Shown here in pieces: positions 36,318 through 44,250 of a stretch of DNA of 64,000 nucleotides (positions within the stretch are counted from its first letter, which is position 1; each line of letters begins with the position of its first letter). The notes under the pieces are model-generated. The model was not told the DNA's origin. It saw only the letters and a program-made list of their open reading frames with translations, and did not search any database. Both the position numbers and the translations under genes were made by a program. The stretch comes from Streptomyces armeniacus (GTDB lineage Bacteria; Actinomycetota; Actinomycetes; Streptomycetales; Streptomycetaceae): positions 5,385,367 through 5,449,366 of the forward strand of contig NZ_CP031320.1 in the NCBI RefSeq assembly GCF_003355155.1. The letters run 5' to 3'.

Positions 36318-36965
36318 CTAGGCGCGGACCGCGCGGAACAGCGTGTGCCCGCCCTCGCCCTCCGGCACGAACTCCTCGTGTACGACGGTGAGTCCGGCCT
36401 CCGTGAGCCACCGCCGGTACGTCGCCGCGTCCGCGTGGCTCCACCACATCGCGGCGCCGCCGCCCAGCCAGTCGTCCTCCGTACCGGTCCAGGCGGTGTG
36501 GCCGGCCGTCGCGACGAACCGGCCGCCGGGCCGCAGCCAGGACGCGATACGGCGCAGCAGCGCGGGCTGCTCCGCCAGCGGCATGTGGATCAGCGCGTAC
36601 AGGCAGACGACGGCGTCGAACGAGGCCGCCGGGCAGTCCAGTCCGGCGGCGTCGCCCTGGTGGAAGGTGGCGCCCGGTACGAGCGTGCGCGCGCGCCGTA
36701 TCTGCGTCCCGCTGAGGTCGACGCCGGTGACGGCGTACCCCGCCGCGGTCAGCGCGCGGGCCACCGGGACGCCGCAGCCGCAGCCGAGGTCCAGCACGGC
36801 GGCGCCGTCGGGCAGTTCGCGGCGGAGGGCGTCGATCCAGGGGCCGTACTGGCCGGGCGGGGCGTCGTCCGCACGGTACGCGTGGGAGACGGCGTCGTAT
36901 CCGCGCCGTACAACGTCCTTGGGGTCGCACGGCGGTGTGCTCGTCTCCGGCTCGGGCTGGGTCAC
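36318..36965 (-). CDS. Class I SAM-dependent methyltransferase
   Basis: A 215-residue methyltransferase. AAVLDLGCGCGVPVARALTA (motif I) near residue 55-74, VTGVDLSGTQIRRAR (motif II), FDAVVCLYALIHMP and LRPGGRFVATAG (motif post-III) define a Rossmann-fold SAM enzyme acting on a small molecule. Substrate unknown. GTG 36965 is the start. It is divergent from the S4 gene (91 bp between starts) and convergent with the NmrA gene. Confidence 0.92.
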   Translation of the reverse strand: MTQPEPETSTPPCDPKDVVRRGYDAVSHAYRADDAPPGQYGPWIDALRRELPDGAAVLDLGCGCGVPVARALTAAGYAVTGVDLSGTQIRRARTLVPGATFHQGDAAGLDCPAASFDAVVCLYALIHMPLAEQPALLRRIASWLRPGGRFVATAGHTAWTGTEDDWLGGGAAMWWSHADAATYRRWLTEAGLTVVHEEFVPEGEGGHTLFRAVRA

Positions 36966-37056
36966 GGACGGCGACGCTAGCGGTGCGCGTGCCGCGGGTC
37001 GAACGGTTTCCCGCCGGGCCCGCCGCTTCTCCGTGGGGCGCGCCTAGAATCGCCGT

Positions 37057-37437
37057 ATGGCTTCCGACGAGGCGACGACGAGCGTACGGGTCGACAGCTG
37101 GATCTGGTCGGTACGGCTCACGAAGACCCGTTCGCTGGCGGCCGCGGCCTGCCGGGCGGGGCACGTGCGGGTCAACGGCGACCGCGTCAAGCCCGCTCAG
37201 GCGGTGCGCCCCGGCGACGAGGTGCGGCTGCGGCACGCGGGACGGGAGCGGATCGTGGTGGTGTCGCGGCTCGTACGGAAGCGGGTGGGCGCCGCCGTCG
37301 CCGCCGAGTGCATGGTCGACAAGAGCCCGCCGCCGCCTCCGCCCGAGGCGCTGGCGGCGGTGCCGCGCCGCGACCGCGGCACGGGGCGGCCCACGAAGCG
37401 GGACCGGCGCGAGCTGGAGCGGCTGCGGGACGTGTGA
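37057..37437 (+). CDS. S4-domain RNA-binding protein (Hsp15/RqcP-like)
   Basis: A 126-residue basic protein with an N-terminal S4 domain (RVDSWIWSVRLTKTRSLAAA, then AGHVRVNGDRVKPAQAVRPG) and a basic tail. Hsp15 and RqcP bind stalled 50S-peptidyl-tRNA complexes in ribosome rescue, and this protein has the same size and layout. The tail KRDRRELERLRDV is a short charged helix. Monocistronic. A 16-17 bp tandem repeat begins 18 bp after its stop. Confidence 0.9.
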   Translation: MASDEATTSVRVDSWIWSVRLTKTRSLAAAACRAGHVRVNGDRVKPAQAVRPGDEVRLRHAGRERIVVVSRLVRKRVGAAVAAECMVDKSPPPPPPEALAAVPRRDRGTGRPTKRDRRELERLRDV

Positions 37438-37454
37438 CCTGCCGGCCGGGGCCG

Positions 37455-37520
37455 CCCGGCAGGTCAGGCCTCCCGGCGGTCAGGCGGCCCGGCGGTCAGG
37501 CCGCCCGGCAGGCCGGGCAG
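37455..37520. repeat. Four-copy 16-17 bp tandem repeat
   Basis: Copies begin at 37455, 37472, 37488 and 37504 with the core CCCGGCGGTCAGGC (one copy has GCAGG for GCGG, and the last is degenerate). The array fills the gap between the S4 gene and the convergent methyltransferase. Copies are GC-rich but not hairpins on their own. Confidence 0.75.
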
Positions 37521-37536
37521 CCCGTACGCCCGCCGG

Positions 37537-38334
37537 TCAGGCGTGGCCCGTCAGCGTGGTGACCGTGACCTGTTCCGTGAAGCGCTCCCCTGGCGGCAGC
37601 GCGGCCCGCAGCCGTGCGGCGAACGCGGGGCGCTCGTCGGGGGCGGGCAGGTCCGCGGCAGACATCGCGGAGTAGACGCCGCCGAGGAGCCGGCCGAAGT
37701 CCAGGTCGTCGGTGTACGCGACGTCCGTCTCGCGCACCTCCGCGTAACCGGCCGCGCGGAGCGCCTCGGCGTACCGCTCCCGGTCCCGCGTGCCGGTGCC
37801 GCAGGACGCCTCCAGGCTGCTCCCGAAGTGTTCCTCCAGGAAGCCGCGCAGCGCCCGCGACCAGTCGGAGTCCTGCAGCCACAGCGGCGTCCCGTTGGCG
37901 ACGACGGCGATGCCGCCGCCTGTGCGGAGCAGCGGCCGCACCGTACGGAACAGCCTTTCGTGGTCCATCCAGTGCAGTGCCTGCCCGATGACGGTCATCG
38001 CCAGCGGCCGGCCGCCGAGGAGTGCGCCGAGCGCGGGCACGTCGGCGTCGCCGCCCAGGACCCAGATGACGTTCCGTACGGAGTCGTTTTCCGCCGCCGC
38101 GCGCGCGTGGCTCAGCATGTCCGGTTCGGGGTCCATTCCGATGACGGAGCCGGTGCGGGCGGCGAGCGGAACCGTCAACTGGCCCGTGCCGCAGCCGAGA
38201 TCGAGCACCGTGTCGGCGGCGCCCAGTCCGAAGGCCGCGCACAGGTGGCCGAGGACGGGCGGCGGATAGCCGCGGCGGAACTCCGCGTAATAGGCGGCGA
38301 CGTCGCCGCTGAAACCCAGGGTCACGGTGCACAC
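37537..38334 (-). CDS. Class I SAM-dependent methyltransferase
   Basis: A 265-residue methyltransferase with TVLDLGCGTGQLTVPLAART (motif I), VIGMDPEPDMLSHAR (motif II) and the WMDHERLF stretch seen in the Methyltransf_11/25 group. YYAEFRRGYPP near the start is typical of this subfamily. Substrate unknown. GTG 38334 is used; a second GTG three codons in is possible. No partner gene on the same strand. Confidence 0.9.
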   Translation of the reverse strand: MCTVTLGFSGDVAAYYAEFRRGYPPPVLGHLCAAFGLGAADTVLDLGCGTGQLTVPLAARTGSVIGMDPEPDMLSHARAAAENDSVRNVIWVLGGDADVPALGALLGGRPLAMTVIGQALHWMDHERLFRTVRPLLRTGGGIAVVANGTPLWLQDSDWSRALRGFLEEHFGSSLEASCGTGTRDRERYAEALRAAGYAEVRETDVAYTDDLDFGRLLGGVYSAMSAADLPAPDERPAFAARLRAALPPGERFTEQVTVTTLTGHA

Positions 38335-38618
38335 GGTGCCCGCGGCCCGCCCGCGCGTACAGGCCCGCCCGCCGCTTATCGCCGCGGGCGAAAACGGGCC
38401 TCCGGGGCCGCGGACGGTCAGAGGACTAGACCCTTAAAGGCTGGCGCGGCATCTGGCTGATCTCCTGTCACGCTGCGACGATGTGGCGGCCTCGAACCCC
38501 CGTACCGACAGTCATACCGACACCTGTACCGATACCCGTACCACTGAGCCCCCACCGGCGCCGCCCGTTGAGGCGGCGCAGACGGATGAGTTCACCCGCC
38601 CATGTGAGGAGCGTTCCG

Positions 38619-40421
38619 ATGCAGCAGCCGAGTCGCAGACAGACCCTCGCCGGTGCCGCCGGCGTCGCGGCAGGACTCGGGATCAGCGGCGCCGCTGCCG
38701 GGACGGCCGCGGCGGACGACGCGGCCGGCAGCGGCGCGGCGGTGCGCCGTAAGGCCGCCGGGCTGCTCCGGAGGATGTCGCTGGAGGAGAAGATCGGCCA
38801 GCTCTTCGTCGTCGAGGTGTACGGCCAGTCCGCCGGCACCGCGCACGCGAAGAACCGCGAGCTGTACGGCGTGGACACGCCCGCCGACGTGCTCGCCAAG
38901 TACCAGCCCGGCGGCGTCATCTACTTCGACGCCCGGCGCGGGCCCGACAACGTGCGCGAGCCGCGCCAGATGGCACGGCTCTCCAACGGGCTGCAGCGCG
39001 CCAGCCGCATCCCCCTCATCATCTCCACCGACCAGGAGGGCGGCAGCGCCGTCTTCCGGCTGGCGGCGCCGGCGACGCTGCTGCCGGGCAACATGGCGCT
39101 GGCGGCGACACGTTCGGCCGCCGACGTGCAGGAGTCGGCAAGGATCATCGGCACCGAGCTGGCGTCCGTCGGCATCAACCAGAACTACGCGCCGGTCGCC
39201 GACGTCAACATCAACCCGGCGAACCCCGTCATCGGTGTCCGCTCGTTCGGCTCCGACCCGGCGCTCTGCTCCGAGCTGGTCACCGCGGCCGTCCGCGGCT
39301 ACCACCGGGGCCACGTGGCCAGCGCCGCCAAGCACTTCCCCGGGCACGGCGACACGGACACCGACTCGCACCACGGACTGCCGGAGATCCGGCACACCCG
39401 GGAGGAGCTGGACCGGATCGACCTGCCGCCGTTCCGTGCGGCGATCCGGCGGGGCGTCGACACCATCATGAGCGCGCACATCGTGGTGCCCGCGCTGGAC
39501 CCGACAGGCGTGCCGGCCACCATGTCGCACCCGATCATCACCGGGCTGCTCCGCCGCGAACTCGGCTTCGACGGGCTGATCGTGACGGACGCGCTGGACA
39601 TGCAGGGCGCCTCCGGCGAGTTCCCGCCGGACGTGGCGCCCGTACGGGCGCTGGAGGCGGGCTGCGACCAGCTGGTGCTGGCGCCCGAGATGGACACCGC
39701 GTACGGGGCGGTGCTGGACGCCGTACGCTCCGGCCGGATCACGCGGGAGCGTGTTGACGAGTCCGTGGAGCGTGTGCTGATGCACAAGCTGCGGCGCGGG
39801 CTGTTCCCGTTCCCGTACGTGAGCGAATCGCGCGCCGTACGGACCGTCGGCAAGCGGAGTCACCTCAGCACGGCGCGGCAGATCACCGACCGCACGGTCA
39901 CGCTGGTGAAGAACGACGGGCTGCTGCCGCTCTCCGCCGCCACCGCGCGCGCGGTGCTCGTCACCGGCTGGGACACGACGGCGACCAAGACGCTCGCCGA
40001 GGCGGTGTCCGCACGCCCCGGCCAGACCGCGCAGGCGCTGCCGACCGGCGCCGTCCCGGCGCAGTCGGCGATCGACTCGGCCGTCGCCGCGGCCGGCTCC
40101 GCCGACCTCGTGGTGGTCTCCGCGAACGCCGCCGCCGCGGGCAAGGAGGACGGCGCCGCACAGGCCGCACTGGTGAAGGCGCTGATGGAGACGGGCACGC
40201 CCGTGGTCGTGGTGGCCCTGCGCAACCCGTACGACATCCGCCGCTTCCCGGACGTCCCCGGCTACCTGACCGGTTACTCGCACGGCGCCCCGTCGCTGGA
40301 GTCCCTCGTGCGGGCGCTGTACGGCGAGCTGAACCCGGGCGGCAGCCTGCCGGTCGCGGTCGCCTCCGTCGACGACCCGGAGCAGGAGCTGTACGCGTTC
40401 GGGCACGGGCTGCGCTACTGA
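38619..40421 (+). CDS. Tat-exported GH3 beta-N-acetylhexosaminidase-like enzyme
   Basis: A 600-residue secreted glycosidase. The N-terminus PSRRQTLAGAAGVAAG is a twin-arginine signal (R6, R7), cleaved near AAADDAAG. The GH3 barrel has STDQEGGSAVFRL, KHFPGHGDTDTDSHHGLP (the NagZ-type His/Asp loop, residues 238-255) and the nucleophile in IVTDALDMQG (Asp324). A GH3 C-terminal domain follows (about 400-600). NagZ-type GH3 enzymes release GlcNAc from muropeptides or chitin fragments. ATG 38619 has TGAGGAG 8 nt upstream; the frame extends to 38481 without support. Confidence 0.93.
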   Translation: MQQPSRRQTLAGAAGVAAGLGISGAAAGTAAADDAAGSGAAVRRKAAGLLRRMSLEEKIGQLFVVEVYGQSAGTAHAKNRELYGVDTPADVLAKYQPGGVIYFDARRGPDNVREPRQMARLSNGLQRASRIPLIISTDQEGGSAVFRLAAPATLLPGNMALAATRSAADVQESARIIGTELASVGINQNYAPVADVNINPANPVIGVRSFGSDPALCSELVTAAVRGYHRGHVASAAKHFPGHGDTDTDSHHGLPEIRHTREELDRIDLPPFRAAIRRGVDTIMSAHIVVPALDPTGVPATMSHPIITGLLRRELGFDGLIVTDALDMQGASGEFPPDVAPVRALEAGCDQLVLAPEMDTAYGAVLDAVRSGRITRERVDESVERVLMHKLRRGLFPFPYVSESRAVRTVGKRSHLSTARQITDRTVTLVKNDGLLPLSAATARAVLVTGWDTTATKTLAEAVSARPGQTAQALPTGAVPAQSAIDSAVAAAGSADLVVVSANAAAAGKEDGAAQAALVKALMETGTPVVVVALRNPYDIRRFPDVPGYLTGYSHGAPSLESLVRALYGELNPGGSLPVAVASVDDPEQELYAFGHGLRY

Positions 40422-40465
40422 CCACAGGGCGCGGCCTCAGGCGCCACCGAACGGAGCCCGATGCA

Positions 40466-40506
40466 CCACCGCACGGTGCGCGCCCGGGTTCCACCGCACA
40501 GTGCGC
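40466..40506. repeat. 16-bp direct repeat ahead of the zinc-ribbon gene
   Basis: CCACCGCACGGTGCGC (40466-40481) recurs at 40491-40506 with one mismatch (A for G), a 25-bp period. It lies between the GH3 stop and the small zinc-ribbon gene. GCAC/GTGC inside each copy is self-complementary. Confidence 0.55.
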
Positions 40507-40609
40507 CGCCGAGAAGACAGTGCACCGCTGAGAAGAGGGCCGCCGCGCACCGCCCGTGCGCGGCGGCCCCCGTACGCGCTCTTGACACCTGCCGCGCCAT
40601 ACTGGCCGT

Positions 40610-40765
40610 ATGGAGGAGCCACAGCGCGGCACGGAGGAGGGCGGCGAGTCCGCCTGCTCGCTGCACCGCGTGTGCCCCGAGTGCGGACGGCTGTCCGACA
40701 CCGCGCCGCCGCCCGCTGTCTGCGAGCGCTGCGGCACTCCCCTCGGCTCCCTTGGCCAGGACTGA
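40610..40765 (+). CDS. 51-residue zinc-ribbon mini-protein
   Basis: A short gene, ATG 40610 to TGA 40763-40765. The product begins MEEPQRGTEEGGESACSL and contains RVCPECGRLSD and VCERCGTPLGS, two CxxC knuckles 16 residues apart (C22/C25 and C38/C41), plus C16. That is a complete treble-clef or ribbon zinc site with almost nothing else. Third codon positions are strongly GC. TTGACA lies at 40582-40587 and CATACT at 40598-40603; their spacing is too short for a standard promoter, so only one may be used. No Shine-Dalgarno; possibly leaderless. Function unknown. Confidence 0.72.
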   Translation: MEEPQRGTEEGGESACSLHRVCPECGRLSDTAPPPAVCERCGTPLGSLGQD

Positions 40766-41024
40766 ACAGCTTTAGGGAAATCCCTCTGACCAAGCCGTTA
40801 GCGGCAGTCGTTCGCTTGCTCCCGCTCGGCCGCCTGGCGCACGATCCACCTTGCGGAGGATTCGGTCATCCCGGTGCCCGACAGCCGCGCGTACACAACG
40901 GCGCCTCACGGTCCGGCCCCGGTGGCCGGAAGCGTATGCAGGCCAGCTGACCGGCGGCGCCCTGTGACCATGCCTGATCACCGAGAGAGGCCCCGGATGA
41001 CCCCAGGGAGAGGGAGGTTGTTGC

Positions 41025-41156
41025 ATGCGGGACACCGAAGCCGCCCAGGCAGTCGCCGCACCGCCGGCCGTACCGGCGCACCGGCGGCCGCACGGCGCGG
41101 AGCCGGCGTCGCCCTGCGGCAGCGCCCGCTCCGTACGGCGCGGCGAGGCCCGTTGA
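41025..41156 (+). CDS. 43-residue leader ORF coupled to the ketoreductase gene
   Basis: ATG 41025 is preceded by AGGGAGG at 41011-41017 with ideal 7-nt spacing. The ORF runs 43 codons (starting MRDTEAAQAVAAPPAV, ending SVRRGEAR) and stops in TGATG, so its stop overlaps the ATG of the next gene. The product is Ala/Arg/Pro-rich with no recognisable fold. Either it is a small protein or, more likely, its translation delivers ribosomes to the ketoreductase gene, whose own ribosome site is weak. The region 40766-41024 upstream shows nothing else. Confidence 0.5.
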   Translation: MRDTEAAQAVAAPPAVPAHRRPHGAEPASPCGSARSVRRGEAR

Positions 41157-42190
41157 TGGCCACGGGCACGGACACGGGTGACGCGCCTGCCTCCGGTCAG
41201 GGTCTCGCACCGGTACGGCTCGGGGTGCTCGGCTGCGCCTCCATCGCCTGGCGGCGGATGCTGCCCGCACTGGCCGCACGGCCGGAACTGGAACTGGTGG
41301 CCGTCGCCAGCCGCGAGCTGAGCAAGGCGGCGCAGTTCACAGACGAGTTCGGCGGCGAGGCCGTACAGGGCTACGAGCAGCTCCTCGCACGCGACGACGT
41401 CGAGGCCGTCTACGTACCGCTGCCGATCATGCTCCACGCCGAGTGGGTCGAACGGGCCCTCCGCGCGGGCAAACACGTCCTGTGCGAGAAGCCGCTGACC
41501 CGCGGGCTGGCTGACGCCGAACGGCTGGTGAAGCTCGCGGACGAGCTCGGACTGACGCTCATGGAGAGCCTCATGTTCGTACGGCACTCCCAGCACACCG
41601 CCGTACGGGAACTCCTCGACAGCGGCACGATCGGCGAGCTCCGCAGCCTCACCGCCGAGTTCGCGTTCCCGCCGAAGCCGGCGGGCGACATGCGGTACGA
41701 CGCGGTCAGCGGCGGCGCGCTCGCCGAGATCGGCGTGTACCCGTTCGCGACCGCCCTGCTGCACCTCGGCGACGACCTGCGGGTGCTGGGCGCCGCCGTA
41801 CGGAGGGACGCGAAGGGCGACGTCGACCTGTCGGGTGCCGCCCTGCTCACCACTCCGGACGGCACGACCGCACATCTGACCTGGGGCATGGAGCACGCCT
41901 ACCGGTCCGTGTACGAACTCTGGGGCAGCGCCGGACGGATCGTCGTGGAATGGGCGTACACCCCGCCGTCCACGCACCCTCCGGTGATACGCGTCGAAAC
42001 GCAGGACCGGCAGGAACGGCGCACCCTGCCGCCTGACGACCAGTTCGGGAACGTACTCGCGGCCTTCGCGCGCGCGGTGCGCACGGGTGAGGACAACGGC
42101 CTGCAGGGCGAGGAGATCCTCCGGCTGGCCGCACTGATGGACAAGGCCGGCGCACACGCCGTGGCACTGCCGGGAGGCGACGGTGAGTGA
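41156..42190 (+). CDS. Gfo/Idh/MocA oxidoreductase, probable NDP-hexose 3-ketoreductase
   Basis: A 344-residue NAD(P)-dependent oxidoreductase. RLGVLGCASIAWRRMLPAL is the Rossmann loop, GKHVLCEKPLTR contains the EKP catalytic lysine region, and LMESLMFVRHSQHTAVRELL and GALAEIGVYPFATALLHLG match the sugar-modifying branch that includes the 3-ketoreductases of deoxysugar pathways (SpnN/UrdT-like). The next gene encodes a sugar 3-dehydrase and overlaps by 8 bp, supporting this reading. An alternative is a generic sugar dehydrogenase. Translation is coupled to the 41025 leader ORF. Confidence 0.85.
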   Translation: MATGTDTGDAPASGQGLAPVRLGVLGCASIAWRRMLPALAARPELELVAVASRELSKAAQFTDEFGGEAVQGYEQLLARDDVEAVYVPLPIMLHAEWVERALRAGKHVLCEKPLTRGLADAERLVKLADELGLTLMESLMFVRHSQHTAVRELLDSGTIGELRSLTAEFAFPPKPAGDMRYDAVSGGALAEIGVYPFATALLHLGDDLRVLGAAVRRDAKGDVDLSGAALLTTPDGTTAHLTWGMEHAYRSVYELWGSAGRIVVEWAYTPPSTHPPVIRVETQDRQERRTLPPDDQFGNVLAAFARAVRTGEDNGLQGEEILRLAALMDKAGAHAVALPGGDGE

Positions 42191-43484
42191 TTCGCAGGAG
42201 TACATCCTGGAGCTCGTCCGCAAGTACCACCGTGAGAAGGAGCAGCAGCGGGAGTTCGTTCCCGGCAAGACACTCGTCATGCCGTCCGGCGCCACGCTGG
42301 ACGAGGACGACCGGGTCGCCATGGTCGAGGCCGCGCTCAACATGCGGATCGCGGTCGGCTCCAGCGCCATCGAGCTCGAACGGCAGCTGGGCCGCTCGCT
42401 GCACCGCCGTAAGGTGCATCTGACGAACTCCGGTTCGTCGGCCAACCTGCTCGCCCTCACCGCCCTCACACAGCCCGAGATGGGCGACGAGCGGCTCAAG
42501 CCGGGCGACGAGGTCATCACGGTCGCCGCGGGCTTCCCCACGACCGTCAACCCCATCCTGCAGAACCACATGACGCCGGTCTTCGTCGACGTCGAACTGG
42601 GCACGTACAACACCACGGTGGAACGGGTCGCGGAAGCGATCGGCCCGCGCACCCGCGCGATCATGATCGCGCACGCGCTGGGCAACCCGTTCCCCGTCGC
42701 GGAGGTCGCCGCGCTCGCCAAGGAGCACGGGCTGTTCTTCGTCGAGGACAACTGCGACGCCGTCGGCTCCCTCTACAACGGGCGGCTGTGCGGCACGTAC
42801 GGCGACTTCAGCACGGTCAGCTTCTACCCCGCGCACCACCTGACGATGGGCGAGGGCGGCTGCGTCACGACCGACAGGCCGCGGCTGGCGCGGCTGATCG
42901 AGTCGCTGCGCGACTGGGGCCGCGACTGCTGGTGCGAGCCGGGCGAGAACGACACGTGCGGCAAGCGGTACTGCCAGCAGTTCGGCGGGCTGCCGTACGG
43001 CTACGACCACAAGTACACGTTCTCGCGCGTCGGGTTCAATCTGAAGACGACGGACGTACAGGCCGCGCTGGGGCTCTCGCAGCTGCAGCGGCTGCCGGAG
43101 TTCGACGCGGCCCGGCGGCGCAACTGGTGGCGCCTGCGGGAGGGCCTGGACGGGATCCCCGGCCTCGTCATGCCGGTGCCGCAGCCGGGCAGCGACCCGA
43201 GCTGGTTCGGGTACATCCTCACCGTCGAGGAGAACGCCGGGTTCGACCGCAACGAGATCGTCAGTTTCCTGGAGTCGCGCCGGATCGGCACCCGCATGCT
43301 GTTCGCGGGCAACCTGACGCGGCAGCCCGCGTACCAGGGGCAGAACTACCGGGTGTCGGGGACGCTGGAGAACAGCGACGTCATCACGGAACGGACGTTC
43401 TGGATCGGGGTGTTCCCGGGGCTGACGGACGAGATGCTGGACTACATGATCAGCTCGCTGTGGGAGTTCGTGCGCGGCCGCTGA
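42183..43484 (+). CDS. Iron-sulfur PMP-dependent NDP-hexose 3-dehydrase (E1/RfbH/SpnQ-like)
   Basis: A 433-residue DegT-fold enzyme of the E1 class, which removes the C-3 hydroxyl of a CDP- or TDP-4-keto-6-deoxyhexose. Two hallmarks are visible: the PLP lysine is replaced by histidine in FYPAHHLTMGEGG (H219), and the cluster ligands C191-X57-C249-X1-C251-X7-C259 reproduce exactly the E1 [2Fe-2S] motif. NSGSSANLLALTAL and EDNCDAVGS are further signatures. GTG 42183 overlaps the ketoreductase gene. The electron donor (E3-type reductase or ferredoxin) and the other pathway genes are absent from the window. Confidence 0.93.
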   Translation: MSDSQEYILELVRKYHREKEQQREFVPGKTLVMPSGATLDEDDRVAMVEAALNMRIAVGSSAIELERQLGRSLHRRKVHLTNSGSSANLLALTALTQPEMGDERLKPGDEVITVAAGFPTTVNPILQNHMTPVFVDVELGTYNTTVERVAEAIGPRTRAIMIAHALGNPFPVAEVAALAKEHGLFFVEDNCDAVGSLYNGRLCGTYGDFSTVSFYPAHHLTMGEGGCVTTDRPRLARLIESLRDWGRDCWCEPGENDTCGKRYCQQFGGLPYGYDHKYTFSRVGFNLKTTDVQAALGLSQLQRLPEFDAARRRNWWRLREGLDGIPGLVMPVPQPGSDPSWFGYILTVEENAGFDRNEIVSFLESRRIGTRMLFAGNLTRQPAYQGQNYRVSGTLENSDVITERTFWIGVFPGLTDEMLDYMISSLWEFVRGR

Positions 43485-43557
43485 GCCTCTGCCTGCGCGC
43501 TGAGCCTCTGTCTGTGCCGCGACCACGTCCTTGCTCGCACCAGCGGTGTTCGCGACG

Positions 43558-43597
43558 GCGCAACCACCTTCCGCCACGGCGGCGGGAAGGGTTGCGC
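43558..43597. terminator. Hairpin after the deoxysugar operon
   Basis: GCGCAACC (43558-43565) pairs with GGTTGCGC (43590-43597), and the inner arms CCTTCCGCC and GGCGGGAAG extend the stem with one bulge. It lies between the 3-dehydrase stop and the leftward methyltransferase remnant. Confidence 0.75.
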
Positions 43598-43633
43598 TGG
43601 CGCGTGGCTGGTCCGCGGCGGCGGGAAGAGGCG

Positions 43634-43948
43634 TTACGCGCGTGCGGAGAGCAGCAGGGCCGTGCGGGCCGTGGACGGGAGGGACGGGTCGAACGCGGGC
43701 GGCACCGGGCGGCCCCACTCCGCGGCCAGCTCCACCAGGCCGTACGGCCGCGCCGGCCACCCCTGCCGGGTCAGCCAGGCCGCCGCGTCGTCGGCCGTCT
43801 CGTTCCGCCACAGGGACGCCAGCAGCGTGAGGCCGCCTCCGTCCCCTCCCCCGCGCCCCGCGCTCTCCGCCAGCGCACGCTTCGTACGGTCCGACTCCAG
43901 CATCGGTCTGCTGACCTGTTCGACGCCCAGCCGGCTGCCCGGCGGTGA
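43634..43948 (-). pseudogene. C-terminal remnant of a TIGR00027-type methyltransferase
   Basis: Reading leftward, PPGSRLGVEQVSRPMLESDR, TLLASLWRNETADDAAAW and VPPAFDPSLPSTARTALLL match the last 100 residues of the large streptomycete SAM methyltransferase family of the leucine-carboxyl-methyltransferase type. The SAM-binding N-terminal two thirds is missing. The open frame continues to 44140, but that part has no family similarity and is antisense to another remnant. The stop is intact. Confidence 0.75.
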
Positions 43949-44054
43949 TGTCCCCCACTCCAACCGCCTCGCACGCGGGCCGCCGGCCCCGGGCGGGCAG
44001 CCCCACCCGAACACCCCGGCGGTACGGCCCGCGAGGCCTGCGATCCTGGGCGCC

Positions 44055-44250
44055 ATGCCCACGTTCGGGGATCTTGTCGCCGAAGGGGCGGCCGTGCCGA
44101 CCGAGGGCTGGGACTTCTCCTGGTTCGAGGGCCGTGCCACCGAGGAGCGCCCCTCCTGGGGCTACGCCAAGCTGCTGGCCGCACGCATGGCGCGGGCCGA
44201 GGCCGGACTCGACGTCCAGACCGGCGGCGGCGAGGTGCTCGCCAACAGGG
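44055..44250 (+). pseudogene. N-terminal remnant of a class I SAM methyltransferase
   Basis: ATG 44055 opens MPTFGDLVAEGAAVPTEGWD, then FSWFEGRATEERPSWGYA and LDVQTGGGEVLAN, a typical start of a streptomycete methyltransferase that should continue for about 190 more residues through its SAM motif. After codon 64 (44246) the sequence changes abruptly into rRNA-leader-like DNA; the frame meets TAG at 44283-44285. The motif-I glycines GGGEV are the last family residues. Confidence 0.8.

Noticed and set aside
37441..37530. GC-rich tandem repeats as a CRISPR array
   Set aside because: The copies are contiguous with no spacers; this is a simple tandem repeat.
43955..44140. N-terminal extension of the leftward methyltransferase remnant
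   Set aside because: The open frame continues but shows no family similarity and is antisense to the other methyltransferase remnant, so it is not the missing N-terminus.
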